Shown: positions 19,078-32,719 of the stretch, in pieces
Position numbering within the stretch: position 1 is the stretch's first letter
Layout of the letters: every line of letters begins with the position of its first letter
DNA from: Acidobacteriaceae bacterium
GTDB taxonomy: Bacteria > Acidobacteriota > Terriglobia > Terriglobales > Acidobacteriaceae
Length of the DNA stretch: 64,000 nucleotides
NCBI GenBank assembly: GCA_030038195.1
Contig: JASHPJ010000040.1
Location: forward strand, 30,533 to 94,532
Direction: 5' to 3'
Notes under the pieces: model-generated
The model's database searches: none
What the model saw: only the letters and a program-made list of their open reading frames with translations
What the model was told of the DNA's origin: nothing
Made by a program: the position numbers and the translations under genes

Positions 19078-19786
19078 CATGCCCGATCTTCGCCGCCGCG
19101 CCCAGCTCACGGAACGGATGGACGAACCGTGCAGCCGCGACGAGCTGCGTGCCTGCCTGCGCGACATCCGCAAGATCAACCGCTGGTTTCTGGGCTATCG
19201 CCCGCTGTTCGCGTGGCTCGATTCCATGCTCCCCGCAGTGCGCGGCGCGGTGCGCATTCTCGACGCCGGTTGCGGCGATGGCGAGGGCCTGCGGCGCATT
19301 ACGCGCTGGGCAAAGACGCGCGGCATCGCGGTTGAACCGATCGGCCTCGACATCAACCCCGACGCCATTGCAATCGCGTCCGAGTCGGATAGCGGGACCG
19401 GCAATATCGAATGGATCGCCGCCGACATCTTTGCTTACACGCCAGGCCGGCCGATTCATCTTGTTGTCAGCTCGCTGTTCACGCATCATCTCGATGACGA
19501 CGCAATTGTTCGCTTTCTCAAGTGGATGGAGCGGCATGCCACGCTCGGGTGGTTTGTCAACGATCTCACGCGCAATGCAGTGCCGTATCATCTCTTCCGC
19601 GCTTTCTCAAAGATTGCGCGGTTGCATCCTTTCGTGCAGTATGATGGCCCCGTCTCCATTGCGCGCTCTTTTCGGCCGGAGGACTGGCAACGATTCTGCG
19701 ACGCAGCCGGACTCGGCAACGGCCAGGTGTCGATACGCGGCTACACACCGGCAAGGCTGTGCGTGGCACGGAGCAAAGCGCAATGA
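19067..19786 (+). CDS. SAM-dependent methyltransferase
   Basis: 239 aa; VRILDAGCGDGEGLRRITRWA motif I; overlaps the neighbours on both sides (operon). Confidence 0.85.
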   Translation: MPHNMPDLRRRAQLTERMDEPCSRDELRACLRDIRKINRWFLGYRPLFAWLDSMLPAVRGAVRILDAGCGDGEGLRRITRWAKTRGIAVEPIGLDINPDAIAIASESDSGTGNIEWIAADIFAYTPGRPIHLVVSSLFTHHLDDDAIVRFLKWMERHATLGWFVNDLTRNAVPYHLFRAFSKIARLHPFVQYDGPVSIARSFRPEDWQRFCDAAGLGNGQVSIRGYTPARLCVARSKAQ

Positions 19787-20931
19787 GCACGTTTTCAAAG
19801 GTGGTGGATCACCTGGTCATCGGCGGCGGACCAGCGGGCTCGATGGTGGGCATCCTACTTGCGCGGGCAGGCCGGGCAGTCATGCTGCTTGAAAAAGAGC
19901 GCGACCCGCATCACAAGGTCTGCGGCGAGTTCCTGAGCGATGAGGCGGCAAACTATCTTCGCCACGCGGGCATTTCGCCGCGGGATTCAGGCGCTGCGAC
20001 GATCCGTTGCCTGCGTCTTTCTTCCGGTCGCAGCATGACGCAGGCTGCGCTTCCCTTTCGCGCGCTTTCGCTTTCGCGTTGTGCGCTGGATGCGGCCTTG
20101 GTGGAACGCGCTGCGGACCAGGGCTGCGCGGTGCTTCGCGGATATCGCGTGGAACGTCTCGCTCCCGACGGTGGCGTGTGGCGGGCGAGCCTAAGCGACG
20201 GCACATTGCTTCGCGCACAGAATGTCTTTCTGGCAACCGGCAAGCACGATCTGCATGAATGGAAGCGGGAGAGCGGCAGGCAATGCGACCTCATCGGTCT
20301 CAAGATGCACTGGAGATTGCCGCCTGCGCGCATCGATGAGCTGCGCGAGAGCATGGAGCTGTTTCTCTTCCGTGGAGGCTATGGCGGCTTGTCTCTGGTC
20401 GAAGGCGAGATGGCGAATCTCTGCCTGGTGGCGCGCCGCTCCGCGCTGCGGATCACGCGCGGATGGGATGGGCTCCTGGCGGCGCTGCTGCGCGAGAACG
20501 ATCGACTGCGCGGTTATCTCGGCTCCGCAACTGCGCAGTGGCCGCGGCCGATGGCCATCTCGCCCATTCCTTACGGATACATCGCCAGCGGCATGCGCGG
20601 GCTGTGGCGCGTGGGCGACCAGGCAGCCGTGATTCCGTCGTTCACCGGCGACGGCGTTTCGATTGCGCTGCATAGCGCTGCGCTGGCGGCGCAGATGTTC
20701 CTTGCCGGCGAATCGGCGGAGGGATACGGCCGCGCGCTGCGGGCGCAACTCAGCCGCGGAATGCGGCTCGCAACATGGCTTTCACGAGCGATGGTCACGA
20801 CGGCAGGCCGCAAGCTTGGCGTTCCCGCGCTGTCACTGTTTCCCCAGGCGATGCGCTGGATTGCCGTATCTACGCGGATTCCGGCGCGGGCTCTGCTTGC
20901 TGGAGCTGACGCACCTTTGGCGCTCGAGTAA
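19783..20931 (+). CDS. FAD-dependent oxidoreductase (geranylgeranyl-reductase-like)
   Basis: ATG at 19783; DHLVIGGGPAGSMVGILLARAGRAVMLLEKERDPHHKVCGEFLSDEA; GDQAAVIPSFTGDGVSIALHSA. Confidence 0.88.
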   Translation: MSTFSKVVDHLVIGGGPAGSMVGILLARAGRAVMLLEKERDPHHKVCGEFLSDEAANYLRHAGISPRDSGAATIRCLRLSSGRSMTQAALPFRALSLSRCALDAALVERAADQGCAVLRGYRVERLAPDGGVWRASLSDGTLLRAQNVFLATGKHDLHEWKRESGRQCDLIGLKMHWRLPPARIDELRESMELFLFRGGYGGLSLVEGEMANLCLVARRSALRITRGWDGLLAALLRENDRLRGYLGSATAQWPRPMAISPIPYGYIASGMRGLWRVGDQAAVIPSFTGDGVSIALHSAALAAQMFLAGESAEGYGRALRAQLSRGMRLATWLSRAMVTTAGRKLGVPALSLFPQAMRWIAVSTRIPARALLAGADAPLALE

Positions 20932-20952
20932 AGGCACGCTACAAAAACAGCT

Positions 20953-21720
20953 TCACGCTCCGCGGCGTTTCAATGCTGCGGGCTCAGGCCACGAGCCCTG
21001 TGCGCGCAGGGCGGCGACTTCGTCGTGCGTGGCGTCTGCCGCAACGCGCGCATCGGCATACACGCGCGCATCCCCGAAGCAGATGCGTGCTGAAAAACCG
21101 GGAAGGCCGAGCACCTTCCACAAGTGGCGGAGAAATCCGGCGTCGCCATACCAGCAGAGATCACGCTCCTCTGCGCCACCCTGGGGAAGATAGCGAATGG
21201 CCGCGGGCGAGATGGGCGCGCCCGTCTCGATTGCAGGATGAAGAAGACGGCGGTGAAAGCGATGGACCTGGCTGCCGTCTGTGCTGGTGCCTTCAGGGAA
21301 AAGCAAAACTGGAACCGGCAGTGCGAGCCGCCCGGTAATTATGCTCGCGGCGAGGTTGGCGCTGGCCAGGCTGGTGCGATCGAGAAAGATAGCGCCGCCG
21401 GCGCGCGCGGCCCTGCCAAAGAAAGGCCAGCGATCGACCTCAGCCTTGGAGACGAAGAAGCACGGCATAGCCGCCGAGTAAATCACGATATCGAGATAGC
21501 CGAGATGGTTCGAGACGGCCAATCCGCGGCCAGGCAACGCGCCGTCCACGCGGAAGGAAATGCCCAGGCTGGCGAGAACGCCGCGCGATGCCGACTGAAG
21601 CCACTGCGCGCGGCGCTCGAGCGAGAGCGGGCCGCGCAAGCGGATGCGCCAGTAGCGAAGAACGCAAAGCGCCAGTGTCCATGCCAGCGCCACAGCGCGC
21701 CGGCAGCGGCGCAGCATCAT
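20953..21720 (-). CDS. 1-acyl-sn-glycerol-3-phosphate acyltransferase (PlsC/OlsA-like)
   Basis: MMLRRCRRAVALAW...; VSNHLGYLDIVIYS (H-X4-D), LLFPEGTSTDGSQVHRFHRRLL; start overlaps the stop of the upstream OlsB-like ORF (ATGA). Confidence 0.85.
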   Translation of the reverse strand: MMLRRCRRAVALAWTLALCVLRYWRIRLRGPLSLERRAQWLQSASRGVLASLGISFRVDGALPGRGLAVSNHLGYLDIVIYSAAMPCFFVSKAEVDRWPFFGRAARAGGAIFLDRTSLASANLAASIITGRLALPVPVLLFPEGTSTDGSQVHRFHRRLLHPAIETGAPISPAAIRYLPQGGAEERDLCWYGDAGFLRHLWKVLGLPGFSARICFGDARVYADARVAADATHDEVAALRAQGSWPEPAALKRRGA

Positions 21721-22682
21721 TGCGCGAGCGGCGCCAGAAAGCGGTTGCGGGCCGAGGCTGCAAGCAACCGGAGATCGAGGAGCGTAAGAAAATCGATGGT
21801 ATGGAACTCGCGGTCCCAGGCCGGCGGCGCGGCGATGCGCGCGCCGATGGCAAGATAGGTTTTGAGCAGCTTGGGCACCTTGACCGGCTCGGCGACGGGC
21901 GACTCTCGATCCTGCTCGCAGGAGGGCGGCTGTGCGCACCTGTCCTGTGGCTCCGCGGGGCACGCGTACGCTGCGGCCGGCATAGTCTGGAACTCGGGTG
22001 AGACGCGGTAGTTCTGGAGCCGGCGATACATCTGCCAGCCCTCCGCCGGATCACAGGAGTTGAGCGACGAGCAGCCGAGCAGATAGCGAAGTCCCATGTC
22101 ATGAGCATACTGCGCAATGCCGCGCCACAACAACGTGAGCACTTCGGGCGTACGATGCTCGCGATCGATCGCGGCGCGGCCCAGTTCCAGGATGCCGGCA
22201 CGCAGCGGCTCATAGGGAGCGAGATTGAACTCCTGCCCGGAGTAGTAGCCGAGATTGCGCGCGGCCGTTTCACCGGACTGCATGCGATAAGTGCCAACTA
22301 CACGGCGGCTCTGCTTGTCTTCGACAACCAGGTGCTCGCAGACCTCGTCGAAGCGGTCTGTGTCCAGCCCGGTCTCATATGAGCTTTCGAGGCCTTCGCC
22401 CAACTCAAGATTGAAGATCCGGAAGCGCAGACGGCACGCGGCCTCGCGATCTTCGCGCGTCTGCGCCAGGCGGAGACGATAATTTCCCACCTCGGCACGA
22501 ATATCCGGACGCGCTGGAATCGCAAAGGGCGGCGGCGCTACTGCAGAAAAGGCAATCTCCACAAGGTTTGTGGAAACAGGAGCAAGCCTGATAGGGACTT
22601 TCAGCCGTATGCGAGGGATCACGCTTGCAGTATGTGCGCGCGGCTGTAAAAGGATGGTCAAACTGATGCAAAAACAGTGCAA
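21717..22682 (-). CDS. GNAT-type hemolysin-like/OlsB-like acyltransferase
   Basis: NYRLRLAQTREDREAACRLRFRIFNLELGEGL..., FDEVCEHLVVEDKQSRRVVGTYRM, LELGRAAIDREHRTPEVLTLLWRGIAQYA. Confidence 0.8.
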   Translation of the reverse strand: MHCFCISLTILLQPRAHTASVIPRIRLKVPIRLAPVSTNLVEIAFSAVAPPPFAIPARPDIRAEVGNYRLRLAQTREDREAACRLRFRIFNLELGEGLESSYETGLDTDRFDEVCEHLVVEDKQSRRVVGTYRMQSGETAARNLGYYSGQEFNLAPYEPLRAGILELGRAAIDREHRTPEVLTLLWRGIAQYAHDMGLRYLLGCSSLNSCDPAEGWQMYRRLQNYRVSPEFQTMPAAAYACPAEPQDRCAQPPSCEQDRESPVAEPVKVPKLLKTYLAIGARIAAPPAWDREFHTIDFLTLLDLRLLAASARNRFLAPLAQ

Positions 22683-22724
22683 ATATCCGGATCGGATTTC
22701 ATGGGGCTCTCACAAAACAGGACA

Positions 22725-22867
22725 CTAGTGTGGTGTCCCAGAAGTTCGTATCATAAATTGACATCCCAAACCGCAAGCCCTTTGACTCCGTTTGGCCGAA
22801 AAATCGGCCAAACGTCGCTCAGGATGACAGCGTATTGGTGGTGCGAACTTCTGACTCAGGACACCAC
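22725..22867. repeat. dispersed palindromic repeat, copy 2
   Basis: CTAGTGTGGTGTCCCAGAAGTTCGTATCATAAATTGACATCC ... core hairpin GTTTGGCCGA-AAAA-TCGGCCAAAC ... GAACTTCTGACTCAGGACACCAC. Confidence 0.88.
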
Positions 22868-22876
22868 GCTCGCATG

Positions 22877-22919
22877 AAAAAACGAACGGCCTGAAGCGCG
22901 ACTGCACCCCGGCCGTTCG
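22877..22919 (-). terminator. rho-independent terminator for metH
   Basis: Reverse strand: CGAACGGCC...GGCCGTTCG then TTTTTT, about 90 nt past the metH stop. Confidence 0.8.
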
Positions 22920-23010
22920 AGGAGGCCCATTTTGTTCCCACCGTTACCTGATTCTTCATGCTACATAGATCGAAGAAATTCTACGCAAAATTCTGAGGAA
23001 TTGCCGTCGT

Positions 23011-25727
<2,717 letters not shown>

Positions 25728-25731
<4 letters not shown>

Positions 25732-26834
25732 GCTCTGGCCTCGATCAAGCCGGCATGGAGCTGGCGCGGGGGTTGGCCTTCAAGAGCCTTGGCGATGGCC
25801 GCGATGTGTTCGGGGGTGTTGCCGCAGCAGCCGCCGGCGATGTTGATGAGTCCGCCCTGCGCAAACTCGCTCAGCGAACGGGCCATGTCTGCCGGTCCGA
25901 GATCGAAGCCGGTTTCAGACAATGGATTGGGCAGGCCCGCATTCGGATAACAGGAGATGGCAACGTCGGCTTTCTCTGAAAGCTCGGAGAGAAACGGATA
26001 CATGAGCTGCGGGCCGAGCGAGCAGTTGAGTCCCACCGACAATGGCTTGACGTGGCGCACCGCGTTCCAGAAGGCCTCAGTGGTTTGCGCGGAGATGAGC
26101 GTCTCGCCACCGCGGCCGACGGCTGCGGAGATCATCACCGGCAGCTTTTTGCCCTGCTCTTCGAAGACTTCCTGAATGGCCACCAGCGCGGCCTTAGCGT
26201 TGAGCGAGTCGAAGATGGTTTCCACCAGCAGCAGGTCAACGCCGCCGGCGATGAGCGCGCGCGCCTCGTGCGCGTAGGCCGACTTGACCTGGTCGAAGGT
26301 GACGACGCGGAAGCTGGGATCGTCGGCGTCGGGCGAGTTGGAGAGCGAGACGGTGAGCGGGCCGATGGCTCCGGCGACAAACCGCTGGCGGCCGGTGGCG
26401 TTGGCCAGCCGGTCGGCCCATTCGCGGCACTGCCGCGCCGAGGTCTCGTTGATCTCCCAGGCAAGGTCGTTCAGAAACTTGTCTTCGATGACTTTCTGGT
26501 AGAACGCAGGGTCTTTGCGGCCGTCGTGCTCGCGCGGATCGTCGACGAAGAACTCGCTCTGGGTAATGCTTGTCGCACCAAAGGTATTGGTCTCGATGAT
26601 GTCGGCGCCGGCCTCGAGAAAGCGGCGATGGATGTCGCCGATCATCGCCGGCTGCGTGAGCGAGAAGAGGTCGCCGTTGTTGAGCAGGTCCTTTTTCGCG
26701 TCTTGGAAGCGCTCGCCGCGGATGTCGGCCTCCTTCATGCCGTAGGTGCGGATCGTGGTGCCCATGGCTCCGTCGATGATGGCGATCCGGCTCTCGAGAA
26801 TCGCTTCGAGAGGATGTTTCCGCTCCGTAGTCAT
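25728..26834 (-). CDS. homocysteine S-methyltransferase part of split MetH
   Basis: [33 protein letters not shown]...; [56 protein letters not shown] (GGCCG zinc ligands); ATGA overlap with the 23011..25731 ORF. Confidence 0.92.
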
Positions 26835-27077
26835 GGAAAGTTCCTGAAAAATCCCGTCCAAGGTTATGAGTTATATGGGCCGCACGGTTTGATTCGGGGA
26901 CAAACAGCCTTCTATCAAGAATATCGAACTTCGATGAGCCCTCGAACCCATTCGCGGCGAATGCGCCGGGAAGACGGTTGAATTGCGCTCAGGACCTATC
27001 TAATGGATGCGCAGCCAACCCTGCGGATTCACCAGGCCGGCCAGCGAGCGGGCTATAAACTGAAGTAGGCACACGCA

Positions 27078-28073
<996 letters not shown>

Positions 28074-28087
28074 GGAAACAGGTTGCA

Positions 28088-29260
28088 ATGGCCGCGTGTG
28101 AGCACAATCCGAACCAGGACGCGTACTGGATGCGGCGCGCGCTGGAGCTGGCGCGGCGCGGCATTGGGCTGTGCTCGCCCAATCCAGTAGTGGGGTGCGT
28201 GATTCTGGATCTCGCCGGGCAGGTGGTGGGCGAGGGATGGCATGAGTACGACTTGATAGACCATGCGGAAGTGGTTGCGCTACGCGAGGCCAGGCAGCAC
28301 GCGAGCGAGCGGCTGCGTGGCGGTACGGCGTATGTGACGCTGGAACCCTGCAACCACACCGGCCGCACGCCGCCCTGCACCGGCGCATTGATTGACGCGG
28401 GGCTGGCTCGCGTGGTGGCCGCGACCGGCGATCCCAATCCCAATGTAGCCGGCGGCGGAATGGCTGCGCTGGCCGCCGCGGGGATCGAAACTGCCGTGGG
28501 CGTCTGCGAAGCCGAAGCCCGCCGGCTCAATGAAGGCTTTGCGCGCTGGAGCCGGCACAAGCGGCCCTTTGTGCTGATGAAGGTGGCCATGTCGCTCGAC
28601 GGGCGCATTGCGCCGCCAACCGGGATGCATGCGGCGCGCGAGTCTTTCTGGATCACGAGCGAAGCCGCCCGCGCCGCCGTGCAGCCGCTGCGCTGGCAGG
28701 CGGACGCGGCGATGGTGGGCGTGGATACGGTGGTTGCCGACGATCCGATGTTGACGGACCGCAGCGGGCTGCGGCGCAGACGGCCGCTGCTGCGCATCGT
28801 GCTGGACTCGGCTTTGCGGATGCCGCTCGACTCCAAGATGGTGGCGACGGCGCAGAACGACGTGGTGATTTATACGGTTTCCAACGACGAGCAACGGGCT
28901 GGCGCGTTGTGCGAGCGCGGCGTGCGCGTGGAAGTGCTGTCCGCCGAAGCCGGACGCGTTCCGCTGGGCAAGGTGCTGGACCAGCTTGGCCAGGAAGGCA
29001 TTCTCACGCTGCTGACCGAGACCGGCACGCGGCTGAACACGGCGCTGCTCTCGGCCGGGCTGGTGGATCGCGTGCACCTGTTCGTCTCGCCGCAGATCAT
29101 GGGCTCGGACGCGGTGCCGGCCTTTCGCGGGATGGCCAGCTTTGTGCGCATGACCGATGTGGAAGTGGAGCGGTACGGGAACGACCTGGGATTGTGCTCG
29201 CTGCTGCGCGACCCGTGGCCGAAGAACAGAGATCAGGGGTCAGGGGCCAGGGATCAGTAA
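28088..29260 (+). CDS. ribD: bifunctional diaminohydroxyphosphoribosylaminopyrimidine deaminase/reductase
   Basis: 390 aa; [62 protein letters not shown]. Confidence 0.94.
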   Translation: MAACEHNPNQDAYWMRRALELARRGIGLCSPNPVVGCVILDLAGQVVGEGWHEYDLIDHAEVVALREARQHASERLRGGTAYVTLEPCNHTGRTPPCTGALIDAGLARVVAATGDPNPNVAGGGMAALAAAGIETAVGVCEAEARRLNEGFARWSRHKRPFVLMKVAMSLDGRIAPPTGMHAARESFWITSEAARAAVQPLRWQADAAMVGVDTVVADDPMLTDRSGLRRRRPLLRIVLDSALRMPLDSKMVATAQNDVVIYTVSNDEQRAGALCERGVRVEVLSAEAGRVPLGKVLDQLGQEGILTLLTETGTRLNTALLSAGLVDRVHLFVSPQIMGSDAVPAFRGMASFVRMTDVEVERYGNDLGLCSLLRDPWPKNRDQGSGARDQ

Positions 29261-29275
29261 ACTGTATGCGCCGAT

Positions 29276-29313
29276 TAAAAAGGCGAGGGCGCATTCCCAG
29301 TTTGCGCCCTCGC
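29276..29313 (-). terminator. terminator downstream of the small secreted-protein gene (also 3' of ribD)
   Basis: Reverse strand GCGAGGGCGCA-AACTGGGAA-TGCGCCCTCGC followed by CTTTTTAAT. Confidence 0.7.
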
Positions 29314-29363
29314 TGGAGGATGTTTCTCTATTTTTTCGTCTAATATAGGCGCACTATAGCCCG

Positions 29364-29753
29364 CTACTGGCCCTGCACGATGCGGATGGACGCACTCTCT
29401 ATATCTCTGGACCGCTTGTCGAGCCGGGACGTGATCTGGTTGCGGTATTGCACGCTGCGCAGCAAGTGATGCGAGCCGACCTCATCGAATTTGAGAACCA
29501 CCCGCCTGTCGGATGGAGGGGGATCGCCGGGATGAACGAGCCAGGTGAAGCTCCGCGAGGCTCCTGCGAGGATCACCGCGTTTCCTCCATCGGTTCCAAT
29601 CACTTTGTATAGGCCGGCGGGGCACGACTTGCCCTGCACCGTGAAGTTGAAAGGCACGTTGAGATTGGTTTCCGCCATAGCGGAGTGAGCGGTAAGAGCT
29701 GCTGCCGCCATCACGACTGGCGTCAGAACGAAGGAACGAAGTGTGATTCGCAT
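29364..29753 (-). CDS. small secreted hypothetical protein
   Basis: MRITLRSFVLTPVVMAAAALTAHSAMAETNLNVPFNFTVQGKSCPAGLYKVIGTDGG...; clear signal peptide. Confidence 0.75.
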   Translation of the reverse strand: MRITLRSFVLTPVVMAAAALTAHSAMAETNLNVPFNFTVQGKSCPAGLYKVIGTDGGNAVILAGASRSFTWLVHPGDPPPSDRRVVLKFDEVGSHHLLRSVQYRNQITSRLDKRSRDIESASIRIVQGQ

Positions 29754-29829
29754 GTGTGTTGACCTCCTGCCTGCGAAACACACTAGCCATCTCGAATTTC
29801 AAAGTCGTCAAGTTCCCATCCAAAAAACG

Positions 29830-31602
29830 TCAAGTTTTTTCTTGACGCTTCCTGGCTGTGTTTCTTGCCGGCTGACCGTCCCCGCGAGCTGCAAGATTCT
29901 TCTCCATGCGCTGCGCCTGCTCACGCAGCTCGGCAGCTTCTGCGTGCGCCTTGCGCCGTTTGGCGTGCTGCGCGGCTGAGTACAGGGCTGCAGCCGCATG
30001 CTGCCAACTGCCGGCTGCCTCGTAGTGCATGGCCATCTCGCGGGCCACGTCCGCTTCGCGCCCTGCGAACAGCTCGCCCAGGCGGCGCGCAACGCGCTCG
30101 TGGCGGCGCGCACGCCGCGACGCTGGCTGGCGCTGATAAAGCACCTCGCGATACAGGCCGTGCGCGAAGACGTAAAATGCTGAGCTGCCGCCATCCGGCA
30201 GCTCATCCTCACCGGCGCGCTCGACAAAGTGCACATGGCGCGCCAGGCCGTCACACAACTCTTCAATTTCAGCTGCGTCTTTTTCGAGGGCAGCGGCAAC
30301 GGCCCATGCGGAGAAGGCAACCGTCGTGAGGCTGCCGGCCTCAAGCACGCTCTGTTCCAATGAATTGAGCCGCTCGATCTCAAGCTCAACCATCTGGGCC
30401 AGCTCATCGGGCACGCCGGCGCCGGCCTGATCGAGCGGCGTGCGCAGCTCCCACGCGGTTGCGTCGGCTTTCTGGCTGCAGACAAGGCAACCCTGCACGA
30501 TCAGGTGCTCGAGGATAGCGATGGCAAACAGCGGATTGCCCTCGGAATGCCGATGAATAAAGGCACCCAGTCCTTCAGGCAGGTCTTCCTGCCTGAGCTC
30601 GCCGCTGACGAGCTGCTTGACCGAGGCGCGCGTCAGCGGCGCGAGCGCGATCTCTTCGCAGAGCTTGTGCACGCGCAGGTCCTGCCTGAGCGCCTTGAGC
30701 GGATGCCCGGCCGCTACGCTGCGCGGCCGGCAGGTGGCCAGCACCATCAACTGCGCCGGCGCACGGCGCAAGGCCAGCGCGGAGACGAGGTTGAGTGTGG
30801 CTTCATCGGCCCAGTGCAGGTCTTCGAGCACCAGGATCAGCGGCTTTACGGCGGCCAGTTCTTCGAGGGCTGCGCAGAGGTCGCCGGGCATGCGCTCGTG
30901 GTTGACGCCCTGGGCCGTCTCGGCAGACCGGCCAAGCCTGGCGAGCCACGCGGGTGCAATCCGCGAAAGAGTACGGCAAGCAGCATCACCGTCTGTCGAT
31001 GCGCATAGCTGGCCCAGCGCTTCCATCACGGGGTAGTACTCTTCCCTGACGCCCACTCCGGGCACGCACTGGCCGCGGGCTACGCGTGCAGCGTGGCCGC
31101 GGTTTTCCGGCCGGCAAAAGGCATCGACGAGAGCGGTCTTGCCGATACCGGCTTCGCCGGTAACAAAGACGATGCGCCGCTGCCCACGGGCAAGAAAGTC
31201 GAACTCCGCCTTGAGCCGCTCAAGCTCATGGCTGCGATTGACAAAACCGGCCGGCTTCCCGTCGCAGGGCGCCGGCGACACGGGCACGGCTGCGCGCACG
31301 TCAGTCACCGCTGCCACAAAGCAATAGCCGCGCTTGGGCAGCGTCTGGATGAAGCGCGGCTGGCCGGCGTCGTCGCCCAGGAGCTTGCGCAGCTCGAGCA
31401 CATAGGTACGGAGCACCTGCGGCTGCACATAGGTTTCCGGCCAGAGCGCATCGAGCAGCTCGTCGTGGGTTACCAGCCGCCCGGGGTGGCCCACGAGGTA
31501 TTCGAGCACCGCAAATGGCTTGGGCGGCAGCGGAATCTGCAGGCCATCGCGCCACAGGCATCCGTTCACCGCATCCAGCCGGAAAGGCTCAAACTGCTTC
31601 AT
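29830..31602 (-). CDS. winged-helix (OmpR-type) AAA-ATPase transcriptional regulator
   Basis: N-terminal wHTH (PFAVLEYLVGHPGRLVTHDELLDALWPETYVQPQVLRTYVLELRKLLGDD), Walker A VTGEAGIGKTALVDAF, LILVLEDLHWADEATLNLV. Confidence 0.85.
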   Translation of the reverse strand: MKQFEPFRLDAVNGCLWRDGLQIPLPPKPFAVLEYLVGHPGRLVTHDELLDALWPETYVQPQVLRTYVLELRKLLGDDAGQPRFIQTLPKRGYCFVAAVTDVRAAVPVSPAPCDGKPAGFVNRSHELERLKAEFDFLARGQRRIVFVTGEAGIGKTALVDAFCRPENRGHAARVARGQCVPGVGVREEYYPVMEALGQLCASTDGDAACRTLSRIAPAWLARLGRSAETAQGVNHERMPGDLCAALEELAAVKPLILVLEDLHWADEATLNLVSALALRRAPAQLMVLATCRPRSVAAGHPLKALRQDLRVHKLCEEIALAPLTRASVKQLVSGELRQEDLPEGLGAFIHRHSEGNPLFAIAILEHLIVQGCLVCSQKADATAWELRTPLDQAGAGVPDELAQMVELEIERLNSLEQSVLEAGSLTTVAFSAWAVAAALEKDAAEIEELCDGLARHVHFVERAGEDELPDGGSSAFYVFAHGLYREVLYQRQPASRRARRHERVARRLGELFAGREADVAREMAMHYEAAGSWQHAAAALYSAAQHAKRRKAHAEAAELREQAQRMEKNLAARGDGQPARNTARKRQEKT

Positions 31603-31857
31603 CCCTTTGGAATCTACCAAATCTGCTCCCGTTCTTTTTTAGCAGTTTCCGTTCCACGCGCGCAGCGCGACTACCCAGCGAAAAGCCAAGGTTGATGGAT
31701 TGGGAAGCGCTACTCGTCTCATTTCTTTGCTCTCAAGCCGTTCATTTTCGAACAGGCGTGTCCGCTATAGAACATCGCCGGCGGCCAGACTGCTGAAAGG
31801 CTTTTATGCGTCCCTGAAGGGAACGGTTCGCTTATTGTGCCGCACTACAATAAGTTC

Positions 31858-32544
31858 ATGTTCACCGGCATCATTGAGCAGACGGGGACCCTCGTGAGCC
31901 TGGAGAGCCGCGGCGGCGTTCGGCGCATCACCGTCGAGGCGCCGGGGATCGCCGGGCGGCTGCGCGAGGGCGATTCGCTGGCTGTCTCGGGCGTCTGCCT
32001 GACCGCGCTCGACGTCGATCCAAACTACTTCCACGCCGACCTGGCGCAGGAGACGCTGGACCGCACCGCGCTTGGCTCGCTGGCGTCGGGCGCGCGGGTG
32101 AATCTGGAGCTGCCCACGGCAGCCGGAAGCCCGCTGGGCGGACATATCGTCCAGGGGCACGTGGACGGGACAGGTATCCTGACGGCGCTGGACCCGGTGA
32201 TCCCGGAGTCGAGCCCGCAGTTCGATCGCCAGACAACCGACTGGACCCTCAAGGTGCGGGTTCCGAAGAACACCCGGCAGTGGATGGTCCACAAGGGTTC
32301 CGTGGCCGTGGAGGGGATCAGCCTGACCATTGCCGGCTTCGACGGCGAGGAGATCAGCATCGCCATTTTGCCGCTGACCTACTGGCGGACCAATCTGCAC
32401 ACCCTGGCCTCCGGCGCGCCGGTCAATATCGAGGCGGATGTGTTGGTGAAGCTGGCGGCATCGCAGGCGCAAGCTGCACGAAAACCAGAGCGAAAACCGG
32501 AGTTCGAGCTGACCGAGGCGTGGCTGGTGGCAAACGGCTATTGA
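31858..32544 (+). CDS. ribE: riboflavin synthase alpha chain
   Basis: MFTGIIEQTGTLVSLE..., GGHIVQGHVDGTGIL, VAVEGISLTIAGFDGEEISIAILPLTYWRTNL. Confidence 0.93.
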   Translation: MFTGIIEQTGTLVSLESRGGVRRITVEAPGIAGRLREGDSLAVSGVCLTALDVDPNYFHADLAQETLDRTALGSLASGARVNLELPTAAGSPLGGHIVQGHVDGTGILTALDPVIPESSPQFDRQTTDWTLKVRVPKNTRQWMVHKGSVAVEGISLTIAGFDGEEISIAILPLTYWRTNLHTLASGAPVNIEADVLVKLAASQAQAARKPERKPEFELTEAWLVANGY

Positions 32545-32719
32545 GACGGCAAGGCGCTGAAAACGGGAAGATTCCACCGGCTCGACCGGCCAGGAATCGG
32601 CGCCGAACGTTGGGACGCGCCAGCTCGTCTATCCGGTTGCCGATACTGATACCCTTGATCAGAGCGTTTTGGAAAGATTCGCCGGGCGCCGCTGGCGCGC
32701 CGGGGCGGTAACCGGAGTT

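Noticed and set aside
26862-27077. SAM or cobalamin riboswitch upstream of metH
   Set aside because: I looked for conserved cores of SAM-I and B12 aptamers on the minus strand and did not find them; only a short palindrome is present.
31621-31857. FMN riboswitch upstream of ribE
   Set aside because: No GGGGCAGGGTGAAATTCCC / ACCGGCGGT-type core on the plus strand.
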